Part shown: piece by piece, positions 8,852 to 17,832 of the stretch | How the letters are laid out: every line of letters starts with the position of its first letter | How positions within the stretch are numbered: the stretch's first letter is position 1 | Source of the DNA: JADJGC01 sp964576925 | GTDB lineage: Bacteria > Zixibacteria > MSB-5A5 > CAIYYT01 | Assembly: GCA_964576925.1 (NCBI GenBank) | Contig: CAZNWJ010000001.1 | Span: 496,001-560,000, forward strand | Length of the DNA: 64,000 nt | Direction of reading: 5' to 3' | Translations under genes and position numbers: made by a program | Notes under the pieces: model-generated | Database searches by the model: none | The model's input: only the letters and a program-made list of their open reading frames with translations | Told to the model about the DNA's origin: nothing

Positions 8852-9213
8852 ATTAATCTACGTTATCGCGTAAGTCAAGGACTCTTCACGCGAGTGCGAT
8901 GGGGAATTGAATGGTTCCGCTTCGATTGTAGTTGCCAGTGCGGTTTCGAGCCCTGGGCTGCTGATCACCTGCGCGTAGCCAGATTTGGACGGGAACTACC
9001 ATTTAATGTTGTTTTGCTCAGAGCTGGCACGCGTCGCTCAGACGTGATCCGCTGCAATAATCTGTGGACAAGTAATCGTTCCGCCTGTATGATACTATCT
9101 TCTGTTGGCAGCCGGATTCACGTCAATATCCAAGAAATTCGCGTGCACACTGGTGTCACTCGGCGAGTACGCAGGCCAGGGCACCGGACGTTTCACATAG
9201 GCTAAGGTGAGGT
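8852..9213. promoter_or_regulatory. Divergent promoter region between TPR-CHAT and kinase genes
   Basis: About 360 bases without a gene lie between the starts of the leftward TPR-CHAT gene and the rightward kinase gene, so they must hold both promoters. A GGTGAGGT ribosome-binding site precedes the kinase ATG at 9214. I see no convincing operator repeat. Confidence 0.5.
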
Positions 9214-11973
9214 ATGGAGAGGATTGGTGAATATGTGGTAGTGAGGAAGCTGGGAAGCGGCGGCTTTGGCGTGGTCTATCTGGCCCAAGAGGCCAACAAC
9301 GGTCAACAAGTGGCCATCAAGTGCCTGCATCCCGTGCTGCAAACCGACCCGTTGTTCCGACGGAAATTCCGAGCTGAAGTCTCGGCACTGCAGCAGCTGT
9401 TTCACCGCCATGTGGTCAGATTCATAGGCGCCGGTGAGTCAGCGTCCCAACTTTATATCGTAACAGAGTATCTCGACGGGGAGTCGCTGCGCGAAGCACT
9501 AAAACGCGGGGCGCTGGCGTGGCGTCTGGCGCTTGATCTCATGCAGCAAGTTGGCAGTGCATTGAATGCCGCTCACCAACTCGGCATTGTACATGGCGAT
9601 ATCAAGCCGGAGAACGTCATTGTGATACCCGAACGCGGGGCGGTATTGCTCGATTTCGGATTGGCCCGCGTTGTCGATGATTCGGGCGCGACGCGGACAG
9701 CGCAAGTCATGGGTACCTGGAGATACATGGCTCCCGAAAAGCTGCGCGGTGAACGCGGGGATCACCGGTCTGATGTCTTCTCCTGCGGTATCCTGCTCTA
9801 CGAATTGCTTACCGGTTCTCGCCCCTTTGGCGGTGAATATGATGCTGCAGTCGTCTATTCGATCCTAAACGACGAGATGCGGCCAATTGACTGCCAACGC
9901 CGCCATATTCCCGAGCCGGTCCGCGGCATCATTAATCTAGCGCTACGGAAAGATCCGGCGCAGAGGTATCAGGACCTCGAAACGTTCATCGCCGACCTTA
10001 AGACTGTGGCGGAGGGAAAGTCGATTGCGCACCTCGAAGCTGAATCTACAAAGACTTCGTTACCGGAGTTGCGCTCGCTAGCAGTCCTCTTACCGCGCAG
10101 CATTAGCGGCGTTGAGTACAATTACTTGGCGTTCGGAATCACGGAGGAGCTTGTGGCCGGCCTGGCCCGCGTCTCCGCCTTGCGAGTCCCTCCCATGCGG
10201 TCTGTCTTGGCGCTTCAGGGCAGTGAGCTCGGATTGCGCGAAATCGCATCTCAGCTTGGTGTGCGATTGCTCATCGACGGGACAATGACGGTTCTTGATT
10301 CAATGCTGCGACTGTCATTGCAATTAGTGGACCCGGAAGCTGATCGCGTGCTGTGGTCGACGAATCGCGCGTTTCGACTATCGTCCCTGGTCGAAGCGTG
10401 CGCGCAAATGCTGCCGGACATCTTCGCCGTTCTGGGAATCTCGCCGGATCAGGTAACCACCCGAACGCCGGTCAAACCCGGAACCGCGCCCGGACTGAGC
10501 GGGTACGAACTCCACCTTCGCGCCAGGTATCTTTTCGAGCACAAGACCTCGGCGGAAGATGTCCAAGTTGCCGCCGGACTCTTTGAGCAGGCGATTGCCC
10601 GCGATCCGTCCTTTAGTGCTTCAATCATTGGCCTCGCACGCGTACTCATTCATCAGGGCTTCGCGCAACTCGCCGTTCAGAAGCTGGAAGCTCTGGCCGC
10701 TTCACGAACCTCCTCTCAGCAAGATGACGAGGGCGCTGAGATCGAACTCGCATTGGCTGATGCGAAGTTTCGTCTCTCCGACTGGAGAGGTGCCAACGAG
10801 CATGCCGTCCGCGCGCGCAACATGGCCATTGCCGGCGCAAACCTTGAACTGGAGGCTAAGGCGTTGACAATTCTGATCGACATTTATGAGCCGCAAGCGG
10901 AGTATGATCACGCGCTGGCGCTGTACCAACGGATCGTACGAATCAACCAGCAGCGTCGGCGTCGAGACAAACTCACTGCAGCTGTCAAGTCGATAGCTGT
11001 GCTGCACCATCATCGCGGTCAGTATGACCTCGCTCTACATCACTACAACGAAGCGCTCGAATTGTGCCGTCTGCAAGAGCAGATCGATATCGAAGCCAAG
11101 CTCTTGAACAACATTGGTCTTGTCCACCATCATCTGGGTCGCGAGGCGGAGGCTGCTGATTGCTTCGAGCGCGCCCTGGCTATCCACAAGCAGATTGGGG
11201 AGTTTGGCAGCGTTGCGGTGAACCTCAACAACTTGGGTGTGGTCCGGTTTAGCGCCGGGGACTACCAGGCAGCCCTCAGCCTCTTCGTCGAGGCTGAGAA
11301 GACGGCCGAAGACGTCGGCGACCGGAAGAACTACTCCATGGCCCTGGAAAATCAGGGGAAGACTCATGCGCTTTTCGGCAACTACGAGCAGGCGCGGCAG
11401 CTCAACGAGACCGCGCTATCAATAGCAATGGAACTCGGGTTTCAAATTGTTGCCGTCATGGCCGAACGCAATCTAGGCGACATCTGCCTCTATCAGCGAG
11501 AATTCACAGGAGCGGATACTCATTATACTCGGGCACTCAACGCTGCTGAAAGCTCCGACCTCAAACACGAACAACTGATCGTGCTTCTGTCACAAGTGAA
11601 GCTGCTGGAGCGACAAAGGGACTTCAATACCTGTCGGCACCTCGCGGAGCAATCAGTGCGACTTTCACGCGAATTGCGCATGCGGCGCCACGCTCTCATG
11701 GCATCAGCATATCGTGCCTATGCAGACCTCCGAATCGGGGGTAATCCCGGTCTGATCCGGAAGCTCGAGGCGATCACAAAGAATCGTACGATCAACACCG
11801 AACCTCCTTACCAAATCGCGGCGCTACGGATTCTCGCGATTGCCTTGAAGCTAGGTGGCGACGAAGGTTTGGCTCTGAAAGCGTCCAATACTCTGTCCGT
11901 AGCGATGGAGCTTGCCCAACGATTCGGACTGCGGTACGAAATCGCATGGTTGAGTGAAGAGTCGGTGGTTTGA
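9214..11973 (+). CDS. Ser/Thr protein kinase with FlgO/TolB-like and TPR regions
   Basis: 919 residues. The Hanks-type kinase domain covers about residues 7-270: glycine loop LGSGGFGVV (13-21), ATP-binding Lys36 in VAIK, catalytic loop HGDIKPEN from His127, DFG at 147-149 and an APE motif in YMAPEKL. The usual HRD is HGD, so this is a non-RD kinase. Residues ~285-400 resemble the FlgO/TolB-N-like domain of many bacterial kinases and cyclases (AVLLPRS, FGITEELVAGLARVSALRV, LGVRLLIDGTMT). Residues ~430-900 are tetratricopeptide repeats. There is no signal peptide or obvious membrane helix, so it is probably cytoplasmic. Its position beside the CHAT/sigma/anti-sigma genes suggests a shared signalling module. 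Confidence 0.9.
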   Translation: MERIGEYVVVRKLGSGGFGVVYLAQEANNGQQVAIKCLHPVLQTDPLFRRKFRAEVSALQQLFHRHVVRFIGAGESASQLYIVTEYLDGESLREALKRGALAWRLALDLMQQVGSALNAAHQLGIVHGDIKPENVIVIPERGAVLLDFGLARVVDDSGATRTAQVMGTWRYMAPEKLRGERGDHRSDVFSCGILLYELLTGSRPFGGEYDAAVVYSILNDEMRPIDCQRRHIPEPVRGIINLALRKDPAQRYQDLETFIADLKTVAEGKSIAHLEAESTKTSLPELRSLAVLLPRSISGVEYNYLAFGITEELVAGLARVSALRVPPMRSVLALQGSELGLREIASQLGVRLLIDGTMTVLDSMLRLSLQLVDPEADRVLWSTNRAFRLSSLVEACAQMLPDIFAVLGISPDQVTTRTPVKPGTAPGLSGYELHLRARYLFEHKTSAEDVQVAAGLFEQAIARDPSFSASIIGLARVLIHQGFAQLAVQKLEALAASRTSSQQDDEGAEIELALADAKFRLSDWRGANEHAVRARNMAIAGANLELEAKALTILIDIYEPQAEYDHALALYQRIVRINQQRRRRDKLTAAVKSIAVLHHHRGQYDLALHHYNEALELCRLQEQIDIEAKLLNNIGLVHHHLGREAEAADCFERALAIHKQIGEFGSVAVNLNNLGVVRFSAGDYQAALSLFVEAEKTAEDVGDRKNYSMALENQGKTHALFGNYEQARQLNETALSIAMELGFQIVAVMAERNLGDICLYQREFTGADTHYTRALNAAESSDLKHEQLIVLLSQVKLLERQRDFNTCRHLAEQSVRLSRELRMRRHALMASAYRAYADLRIGGNPGLIRKLEAITKNRTINTEPPYQIAALRILAIALKLGGDEGLALKASNTLSVAMELAQRFGLRYEIAWLSEESVV

Positions 11974-12312
11974 CCCGCGAATTTTGCAGGCTGGCTCTGA
12001 CTATTCGCCGACAGCCCAGTCGCATTTAAGTCCGTTACCGGCTCTTATTGCTGAGTATCCCTAACCCGCTCCGAAGATGTGCATGCTGAAGTCAGTCGGC
12101 ACAGCACTCGCCCGTTCCCTCGATCAAACTCAATCTTCGGTTCAAGACCTGCGTTTGGGGCTTCTTGCATCCGAACTGTAACAAATCGAAGTCGATCGGG
12201 ACTATCTAGATAGGAGCGGGAGTTCGGACATCAAGGGTTTCCTGTACTTCTTGAAAATGACTCGCCGTCCGCCAAGCCAATTCCATCTCAATTCAAATTC
12301 GGAGGTAACCAA
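11974..12312. other. Intergenic region before the second SYQ/dockerin pair
   Basis: About 340 bases with no supported gene. It presumably holds the promoter of the 12313 gene, whose ribosome-binding site GGAGGTAACC ends 3 bases before the ATG. No clear terminator follows the kinase gene. Confidence 0.5.
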
Positions 12313-13239
12313 ATGCGCATTCACTCTCTGGTACTCATAGCATGGGTGTTGCTCGCAGCCACCAGCTACAGACCGGGAACGGCAGCCATCATGAGCTATC
12401 AAGGTGTCTTGTACGATTCGACCGGTGGCACCCAACAATTGACGGCCTCGATGACATTTAAGATCTACGACTCACCGTCAAAAGTGATAGCCGGTCCGGA
12501 TGTGCTCTATTGGACCGAGGTGTTCCCGTCCGTCAGCGTGGCTCAGAACGGTACCTTTGCGGTAGAACTCGGCAGCTCGATGCCCATTCCTGACAGCCTC
12601 TTTGAGCGCCAAGCCTGGCTCGAGGTTATCGTAAACGGTGAGGTGATGACTCCCCGGACGCGACTGGGATCTGCACCAAGTTCATTCACGACCAATCGCG
12701 TTATTGGTGATTTCAGAAGCTATCGCGGAGGTATCAAGCTTACGGACCCCTTCGACACCAATCGGTGGGTCGATCTCGGCGTGGGCGGGCTCATCATCCC
12801 GGTCGATACATTCTACTACCCTATTCCTTCTTCCGGAGGGTGGGTGCCGGCAAACAACACAACGCCATACCTAATCGCCCCCGGCTTCGGGACGATTGTC
12901 GCCTACGGCACCGGCAGTTCTGATTCGGCCTTCTTTTTTGCCGAGGTGCATCTTCCAGATGGCGTTAAGGTTATTGGTCTGCGAGCCTATATGAGCGATG
13001 ATGACCCCTCTTCCAACATCAGCTTCACGTTTGCATATCGAGGCGGTACCGTGGCCACTAACATCGCGACGCTTTGGTCATCGGGTTCTTCGGCGGCGTG
13101 GCATGAGATTACGACAAGTCTGAATCACACGATACAGAATGCGCCGGCTCAGGCTTACTTCGTAATGGCGGTCCCGCGCGGAAGCGCTAACGCCTGGGGT
13201 AATGTCACCCTCATGTGCACACGCAACAAGCTCTACTAG
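12313..13239 (+). CDS. Exported SYQ-type beta-sandwich protein (paralogue of 2008-2967)
   Basis: 308 residues with a strong GGAGG ribosome-binding site and a signal peptide ending near GTAA. The mature start IMSYQGVLYDSTGGTQQ and later blocks (KIYDSPSKVIAGP, TFAVELGSSMPIPDSLFERQ, VMTPRTRLGSAPSSF) match the protein at 2008-2967 almost position by position over the first ~150 residues. The C-terminal domain is also comparable, beginning with a PIPSSGGWVPANN block (PPCGGWVKSNG in the paralogue). It sits 21 bases before a dockerin gene, repeating the left-hand gene order but without the chimeric middle gene. Surface or secreted role inferred; function unknown. Confidence 0.85.
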   Translation: MRIHSLVLIAWVLLAATSYRPGTAAIMSYQGVLYDSTGGTQQLTASMTFKIYDSPSKVIAGPDVLYWTEVFPSVSVAQNGTFAVELGSSMPIPDSLFERQAWLEVIVNGEVMTPRTRLGSAPSSFTTNRVIGDFRSYRGGIKLTDPFDTNRWVDLGVGGLIIPVDTFYYPIPSSGGWVPANNTTPYLIAPGFGTIVAYGTGSSDSAFFFAEVHLPDGVKVIGLRAYMSDDDPSSNISFTFAYRGGTVATNIATLWSSGSSAAWHEITTSLNHTIQNAPAQAYFVMAVPRGSANAWGNVTLMCTRNKLY

Positions 13240-13260
13240 GTTGAAGGGGCGAGAACTCAT

Positions 13261-13719
13261 ATGCTTAATACAAAGTTTCGCATTGCTTTGGCCGCGGCGC
13301 TCGCGCTCGCTGTGGCTTGCTACGTCTGCCCAACGGCAACGGGTGAAACGACAGCTTATCAAGTCGGCTGGCAAGTTGTCGCAGGAGGAAACACGAGTGC
13401 TTCTTCAGTCAGCTATCGCCTCGAAGGCACCGTTTCGCAACTCGCGGTCGGACCGATTTCTTCGAGCACGTATTCGATCCAACAAGGCTTCTGGAATCCC
13501 GGAATCTCATATCTTTGTGGTGATGCAGATGGCTCCGGTTCCGTCTCAGTTTCCGATGTGGTTTATCTGATCAACTACATCTTCGCCGGTGGTATGGCGC
13601 CATTCCCACTGCAGGCCGGTGATGTCGATTGTACAGGCATAATCAACATTTCCGACGCAGTCTACCTGATAAACTACATCTTCGCCGGCGGGGCACAACC
13701 ATGCGCAGAGTGCTCGTAA
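13261..13719 (+). CDS. Small exported dockerin type I protein (paralogue of 1032-1490)
   Basis: 152 residues: a signal peptide (AAALALAVACYVCPTATG region), a short domain with SVSYRLEGTVSQLAVG and FWNPGISYL, then two dockerin repeats at about residues 82-148. The first has GDADGSGSVSVSDVVYLINY and the second GDVDCTGIINISDAVYLINY, both with intact Ca-binding Asp residues. It has the same length and layout as 1032-1490 and follows the paralogous SYQ gene by 21 bases, so the pair is a duplicated two-gene unit. Cohesin partner unknown. Confidence 0.87.
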   Translation: MLNTKFRIALAAALALAVACYVCPTATGETTAYQVGWQVVAGGNTSASSVSYRLEGTVSQLAVGPISSSTYSIQQGFWNPGISYLCGDADGSGSVSVSDVVYLINYIFAGGMAPFPLQAGDVDCTGIINISDAVYLINYIFAGGAQPCAECS

Positions 13720-13830
13720 TTCCGCCTCTTCGATGAGAACGCTGGATGCGGGCATCTCGCGTGCAGCTCCTTGTAGTGACGCCCGAATTGTGAGGGACGC
13801 GACACAGGTAACAGTGATCGGAGGTGATCT

Positions 13831-14679
13831 ATGCCAAACGGTGGAGGTGACAATTGCAGCACTTGCAGATTCAACCAGGCCAACCTTGGCAAGGCGGACT
13901 TGCTCCCTCGAGACGGGAAGCATGAATACTGCACCATCCGCAAACTCGACATCGAGTTCCCTTTCCACACTTACTGCAGCAATCACCAAGATAACAACCC
14001 ATTCCTGACCGAGCTGCCACGCGGTTCCGTCTGGGCGGATGATCCACAGTTTCTCAGAAAGGCGGAATTCAGGTGGCACTCAAGCCTGCACCCGGCCTTC
14101 TTCTGCAGCGACGGTGAGGTATATGCGGGGCGTGTGCCATTCTTCCATGGCCAACGGCCAAAATTGCAGTCGGAAGTACGGGAGTGCGCAACCTGTAGCG
14201 AGAACACATCACCGGTGATGTCCGTCCAGAATCCAACTGCTGCGTATTTCTGCAGCGCTTCACATTACTTGACTTACTGGTTGCAGTCTGCAATTGAAGC
14301 TCGTCCGTACAGGGTGTCCGGAGCTGAATATGAGGCTTCGCTGGTGGAATCCATCGGATCGCTGCTCATCAGGGTTTCGTTGCTGATCGGACGCCATGAA
14401 GTCTTGACCAGTGTCGATGAGTCGGAGTTTGGGAGAGGACTGGACAGACTCATTGCCAAAGCCACTTGCGGAGTCATACGCTCAGGGCCTGTACATTGGA
14501 TGACCAAGCGCGCACCTGCTTCCATAAGTCGAAGATGTAACTCACTCCACATTCTATGGGAATACGTTCGGCAAATAGCCAGTCGGGAATCTGCACAAAC
14601 GGAAAAACCGAGAAAGATCAAGAAGAGATTGCAGAAGTGTCAATTGACATTGACTAGATTTCTCGAGAGCATGGGATAG
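13831..14679 (+). CDS. Cys-rich protein of unknown function (CSTCRFN-type N-terminus)
   Basis: 282 residues with a strong GGAGGTGA ribosome-binding site before the ATG. The first ~60 residues hold Cys/His pairs (CSTCRFNQ, YCTIRKLDI, YCSNHQD) that could form a zinc site. A second pair (CATC) lies near residue 118, followed by CSASHYLTYWLQ. The N-terminal MPNGGGDNC...CxFN pattern recurs in small bacterial proteins that I recall only as hypothetical. The rest has no recognisable domain, and the C-terminus is basic. It has no signal peptide or membrane helix. It is the last gene before a long gene-free stretch. Confidence 0.7.
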   Translation: MPNGGGDNCSTCRFNQANLGKADLLPRDGKHEYCTIRKLDIEFPFHTYCSNHQDNNPFLTELPRGSVWADDPQFLRKAEFRWHSSLHPAFFCSDGEVYAGRVPFFHGQRPKLQSEVRECATCSENTSPVMSVQNPTAAYFCSASHYLTYWLQSAIEARPYRVSGAEYEASLVESIGSLLIRVSLLIGRHEVLTSVDESEFGRGLDRLIAKATCGVIRSGPVHWMTKRAPASISRRCNSLHILWEYVRQIASRESAQTEKPRKIKKRLQKCQLTLTRFLESMG

Positions 14680-16375
14680 ACTCTCCGGTTCGCGTTGCAT
14701 GATACAGCCCTCAAATCTCTCTTCAACACCTACGTGCCTCTTGGAGACAGGCTCCTGATTCGTTAGTCTCGGAGGCAGTGTGGTGCCGGCGACCGGGACT
14801 GGGAGGAGGATTCAGCTCTCGCAGCCGTTGCTGATCGGAGGGCTGAATTGTGCGTCTGAACTGAGAGGTCCGAAGTGACAAAGCAGACGCTTGAGCTATT
14901 GAATGATCGGAGTTGGCCTGTTTCATTTCCAATCCAACCTTTGTCGATGATTCTGGCGATCCGACACTGATCCTGCCGAATTCCTCGTACCGCCCTATTT
15001 CAATCGATGAATGCAGCTGATTTCGGCCGTAGACCGCTAATACGAGTCAGGGCGCAGCTCTTCTGGCCAAATGCCCTCAACAATTGTGTAGCTTGCCTGC
15101 CGCCTGTCGGTGAAAACGGATCTTTCTGGCTCACCTCTTGGCTTGTCACAACTTCCTACATTCCGGGTCATGGACTCGGGCCACTGATCTTAAAGTACGC
15201 CTCACGTTTTCCGGACATCTACCCGAGCATTCTGTTTAGAGGCTTGGAGCCAGTATCGTCCACTACTTGCCGTCAGTCGAATCTAGATACTGACAAGGTT
15301 TGACTGAAGAGCTGATTCGGGCAATCTAATCATGCCCTGACGAGTGCTGCAGCGATGGAGAATAAAATGGAGTCCGTAGTATCGAATCGGTTGAGTCTTC
15401 CTTTGAATTCCGGATCTTCAGAATCGTGTCCGACATGACAGGCAGCGACCCGGGACAGATCACGACAACACCGTACAAAACGAGTAACTCAGGTTCTTGC
15501 TGTTATCGTCACCTAGCTCCCTTGTTGTCCGTTGTTCGGGCTGCCAAATAAACTCATAACCTAGAGGTCGTGCAGCATCAAATTCAGCCAGCCCGCTTCA
15601 ACTAGTACTCCCAACATAACTTAGAAGATAACCAGCAGAAGATCAGGTTGACCGGAGAGCGAAACCCTCTCCGCTTGCGACAAAGGCGGACTAAATCGTT
15701 GTAGTCCAGAGACTAATCTAGACGGAGAGGCAGGGATTCGACGAAGGCGATTTCGCGTAACTTCCGAAAACTAGGCAGATTGCGCTGAAGTGACCATCTC
15801 TGAATAGCTTAAGCAAATCGAAGTTGATCAAAGCAGGAACAAGTAGCTGTAAGTACAAGCAAGTAGGCCGTTAGAAGGGCGTTAGAAGGCAGTGTATATC
15901 AAACGTAGACCACGCAACTGTGATTGCTCTAATCGACGAAGAAACAGTGGACTCCAGCACTGGCCTTGTTCAGGTGCTAAGCATTCCCGCTCTAGAATGC
16001 GACACTGAGTTTGGAGGGCAGATGAGTCAGAGTTGATGTGGCGGAGTATTGCTAGAGAGTTCACCTTGCAATCTGCTATTCGCAATGTAGAGACGAGGAC
16101 TTCGCGTTCTACACCTCGACGATTGCCACGCTCTTGACCTGCGGGGAGGGGATCTTTGGATCTAGGAGGAAACCCTACGGAGAAATGATTGGCACCGCTT
16201 AAACTGTACGTTATCACTTCGCAGTCAAGTCTTAGAGTGGCTTGAACACGGACGCTGATGACACTTGTTGCGAGATTGGTTCTCATGATCCTCTAGCCTG
16301 GTCATCCATTCCTCTAGTACTTCTGGCTCATCCAGCGCGCAGCTGTCGCTTTCAAGAGCATCAACATCTGCCGCT
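14680..16375. other. Long gene-free stretch with a tRNA-Ser-like fragment
   Basis: About 1.7 kb with no open frame that has both a ribosome-binding site and protein-like composition; the longest frames (98 residues at 15007-15303, 134 at 15882-16286) look random. The one structured element is the tRNA-Ser 3'-end fragment with its conserved flank at 15666-15741. The stretch may be a decayed end of an integrated element. Confidence 0.55.
15666..15741. repeat. Candidate attachment site: tRNA-Ser 3'-end fragment plus flank
   Basis: CGGAGAGGCAGGGATTCGA at 15723-15741 is identical to the 3' end (complement) of the tRNA-Ser gene at 45058-45076 and lies in the same orientation. The flank also matches in blocks at the same spacing: CCTCTCCGCTT at 15666 and 45002, CGTTGTAGT at 15697 and 45033, GACTAA at 15711 and 45047. 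This is what a displaced tRNA 3' end looks like at the far border of an island integrated into the tRNA gene. Confidence 0.6.
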
Positions 16376-16954
16376 CTATTCGTCGGACGGAAACACCGGA
16401 ACGAATTTGACATCGATCTTCTTTCCTGTCGCTCCGCTAATAACCTTCCAGTCTTCAATCGTCTTGCCGGCTTTGATCACATATTGCCCGCGAGCAGAGA
16501 CATTAATCTCCAGCCACAGCAGTTTTGATCCAGACCCTCCTTTGGTCACAACATGCTGATCAGATTCGCCGCCCGTTGCTCCCTTGATGGTGCCGGACCG
16601 CCCTGGCGCGTATGCACCCCCTCGCTCGGCAGTGATGTTTCTGGATTTCATTGGCTTTATCGAATAGACAACGAGAGTATGGTAACCAGCCGGCAGGCGC
16701 AGTTCTCCGTAGTAAAGATCATCCTTCACATCGTTAGTGACGTGAAAGCTATTCATCTTCAATTCTACGCTGTCGACGCTGACAATGTAGACGTCGCCAT
16801 CCGGGATGATACTTCCGAATTTCACTGAATCTGAAATCACGTGTTTCGGATCCCAATCGAGAGAGTTCTTGTTCTTTCTTGCAGCCTCCGCGGGAAATGT
16901 CCATACAACTAGCCCAATCAGCACGAATCTTACGACGTTGATAGATAGCCGCAT
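16376..16954 (-). CDS. Exported protein of unknown function
   Basis: 192 residues. AGGAGGACAAG directly precedes the ATG, and the N-terminus is a clear signal peptide ending PAEA-A. The mature protein is beta-rich, with repeated lines such as VYIVSVDSVELKMNSF and LRLPAGYHTLVVYSIK. This resembles lipocalin-like or carboxypeptidase-regulatory-type sandwiches that list a value and a unit (compare LPAGxHTL motifs). There is no lipobox, dockerin or sorting domain. It stands alone on the minus strand, first after the gene-free stretch. Function unknown. Confidence 0.7.
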   Translation of the reverse strand: MRLSINVVRFVLIGLVVWTFPAEAARKNKNSLDWDPKHVISDSVKFGSIIPDGDVYIVSVDSVELKMNSFHVTNDVKDDLYYGELRLPAGYHTLVVYSIKPMKSRNITAERGGAYAPGRSGTIKGATGGESDQHVVTKGGSGSKLLWLEINVSARGQYVIKAGKTIEDWKVISGATGKKIDVKFVPVFPSDE

Positions 16955-17130
16955 CTTGTCCTCCTGCTCTGTGGTTCCTCAAACCTATGCCTTAACCAAT
17001 TCGATAATCAGTGTCAACCAAGTCAACAGCCGCTGGGTGAATCACCAGCACCATCCGGTAACACCGAACGGTTCGCCGGCAACACACTTATCATCAAAAG
17101 AGCCCCACACTCCGGGCAGTCAGTCTGCCC

Positions 17131-17832
17131 TCATTTTCTGTCGGCGTCTTCAAGGACCAACTCCGAGTGGCAATGTGTGCAGGTCATAGACCCAGGCCCG
17201 TCTTGGCTCTCGAACCACCGTTGAGCCGCGGGCTGAGACAGTACATGTAATCCCAGCGAATAATATGTGATTCCCGTCACGATCCCACCGAAGGACATCG
17301 CCTCATCTGATAAAAGGCCAGTGATTGCATACATCCCAATGTAGATTGGAACCACGTTGGTGAAAAGGCGTTTTCCCCACGTCATGCCGCGCAGAATTTG
17401 CGTGCCCGAAACGATCATGAGCACGATTACCGATACAAACGCCAAGGCAATCAGCAATGCAATTGGATCAGAGTTGCTCAGCCAGAGGGTCGGAAGTAAC
17501 GACAGAATGTTAAAGGCACCGTGTGCGATCAGTAGGAAACTCAATATGGTTAGACCCCAAGGACGAACTACCGGACCTTCAAACGCGAGCGCCGAATGTT
17601 CTATAGATGAAAGCTCCGGATCCTGTTGCTTTGGAGGTATGGAGTTGCGAGAGACCAAAACTCGGCGGAGAGCTTCAAAGTATTCCGGCCCAAAGTGTTC
17701 ACGGTCATTGTCTTGATATCTTTTTCTAATTTCATCGATGTCATCGTCTCGATACCTGTCCTCAAGAGCCACAATTGTCTTTTCATCGAGCTGTGTCTGA
17801 ACTCGCTGCCCCTCTCTGGTCTCTTTACACAT
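17131..17832 (-). CDS. Membrane protein with C-terminal CxxC motif
   Basis: 233 residues from the ATG at 17832, chosen because GGAGGGA lies 3-9 bases upstream and the ATG overlaps the stop of the preceding gene. The first ~80 residues are charged and soluble. Four hydrophobic segments follow (LTILSFLLIAHGAFNILSLL; LLIALAFVSVIVLMIVSG; VVPIYIGMYAITGLL; IVTGITYYSLGLHVL). The tail carries CTHCHSEL, a possible half zinc ribbon or redox pair. It is coupled to the 17825-18316 membrane protein, so the two may act together. No known family recognised. Confidence 0.7.
   Translation of the reverse strand: MCKETREGQRVQTQLDEKTIVALEDRYRDDDIDEIRKRYQDNDREHFGPEYFEALRRVLVSRNSIPPKQQDPELSSIEHSALAFEGPVVRPWGLTILSFLLIAHGAFNILSLLPTLWLSNSDPIALLIALAFVSVIVLMIVSGTQILRGMTWGKRLFTNVVPIYIGMYAITGLLSDEAMSFGGIVTGITYYSLGLHVLSQPAAQRWFESQDGPGSMTCTHCHSELVLEDADRK

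Noticed and set aside
9021..9060. A sigma-54-like promoter (TGGCAC) before the kinase gene.
   Set aside because: The second element (TTGC) is not at the required spacing.
15007..15303. A 98-residue plus-strand frame in the gene-free stretch.
   Set aside because: No ribosome-binding site, no recognisable motif and random-looking composition.
15882..16286. A 134-residue minus-strand frame.
   Set aside because: Low-quality composition and no ribosome-binding site; overlaps nothing that needs it.
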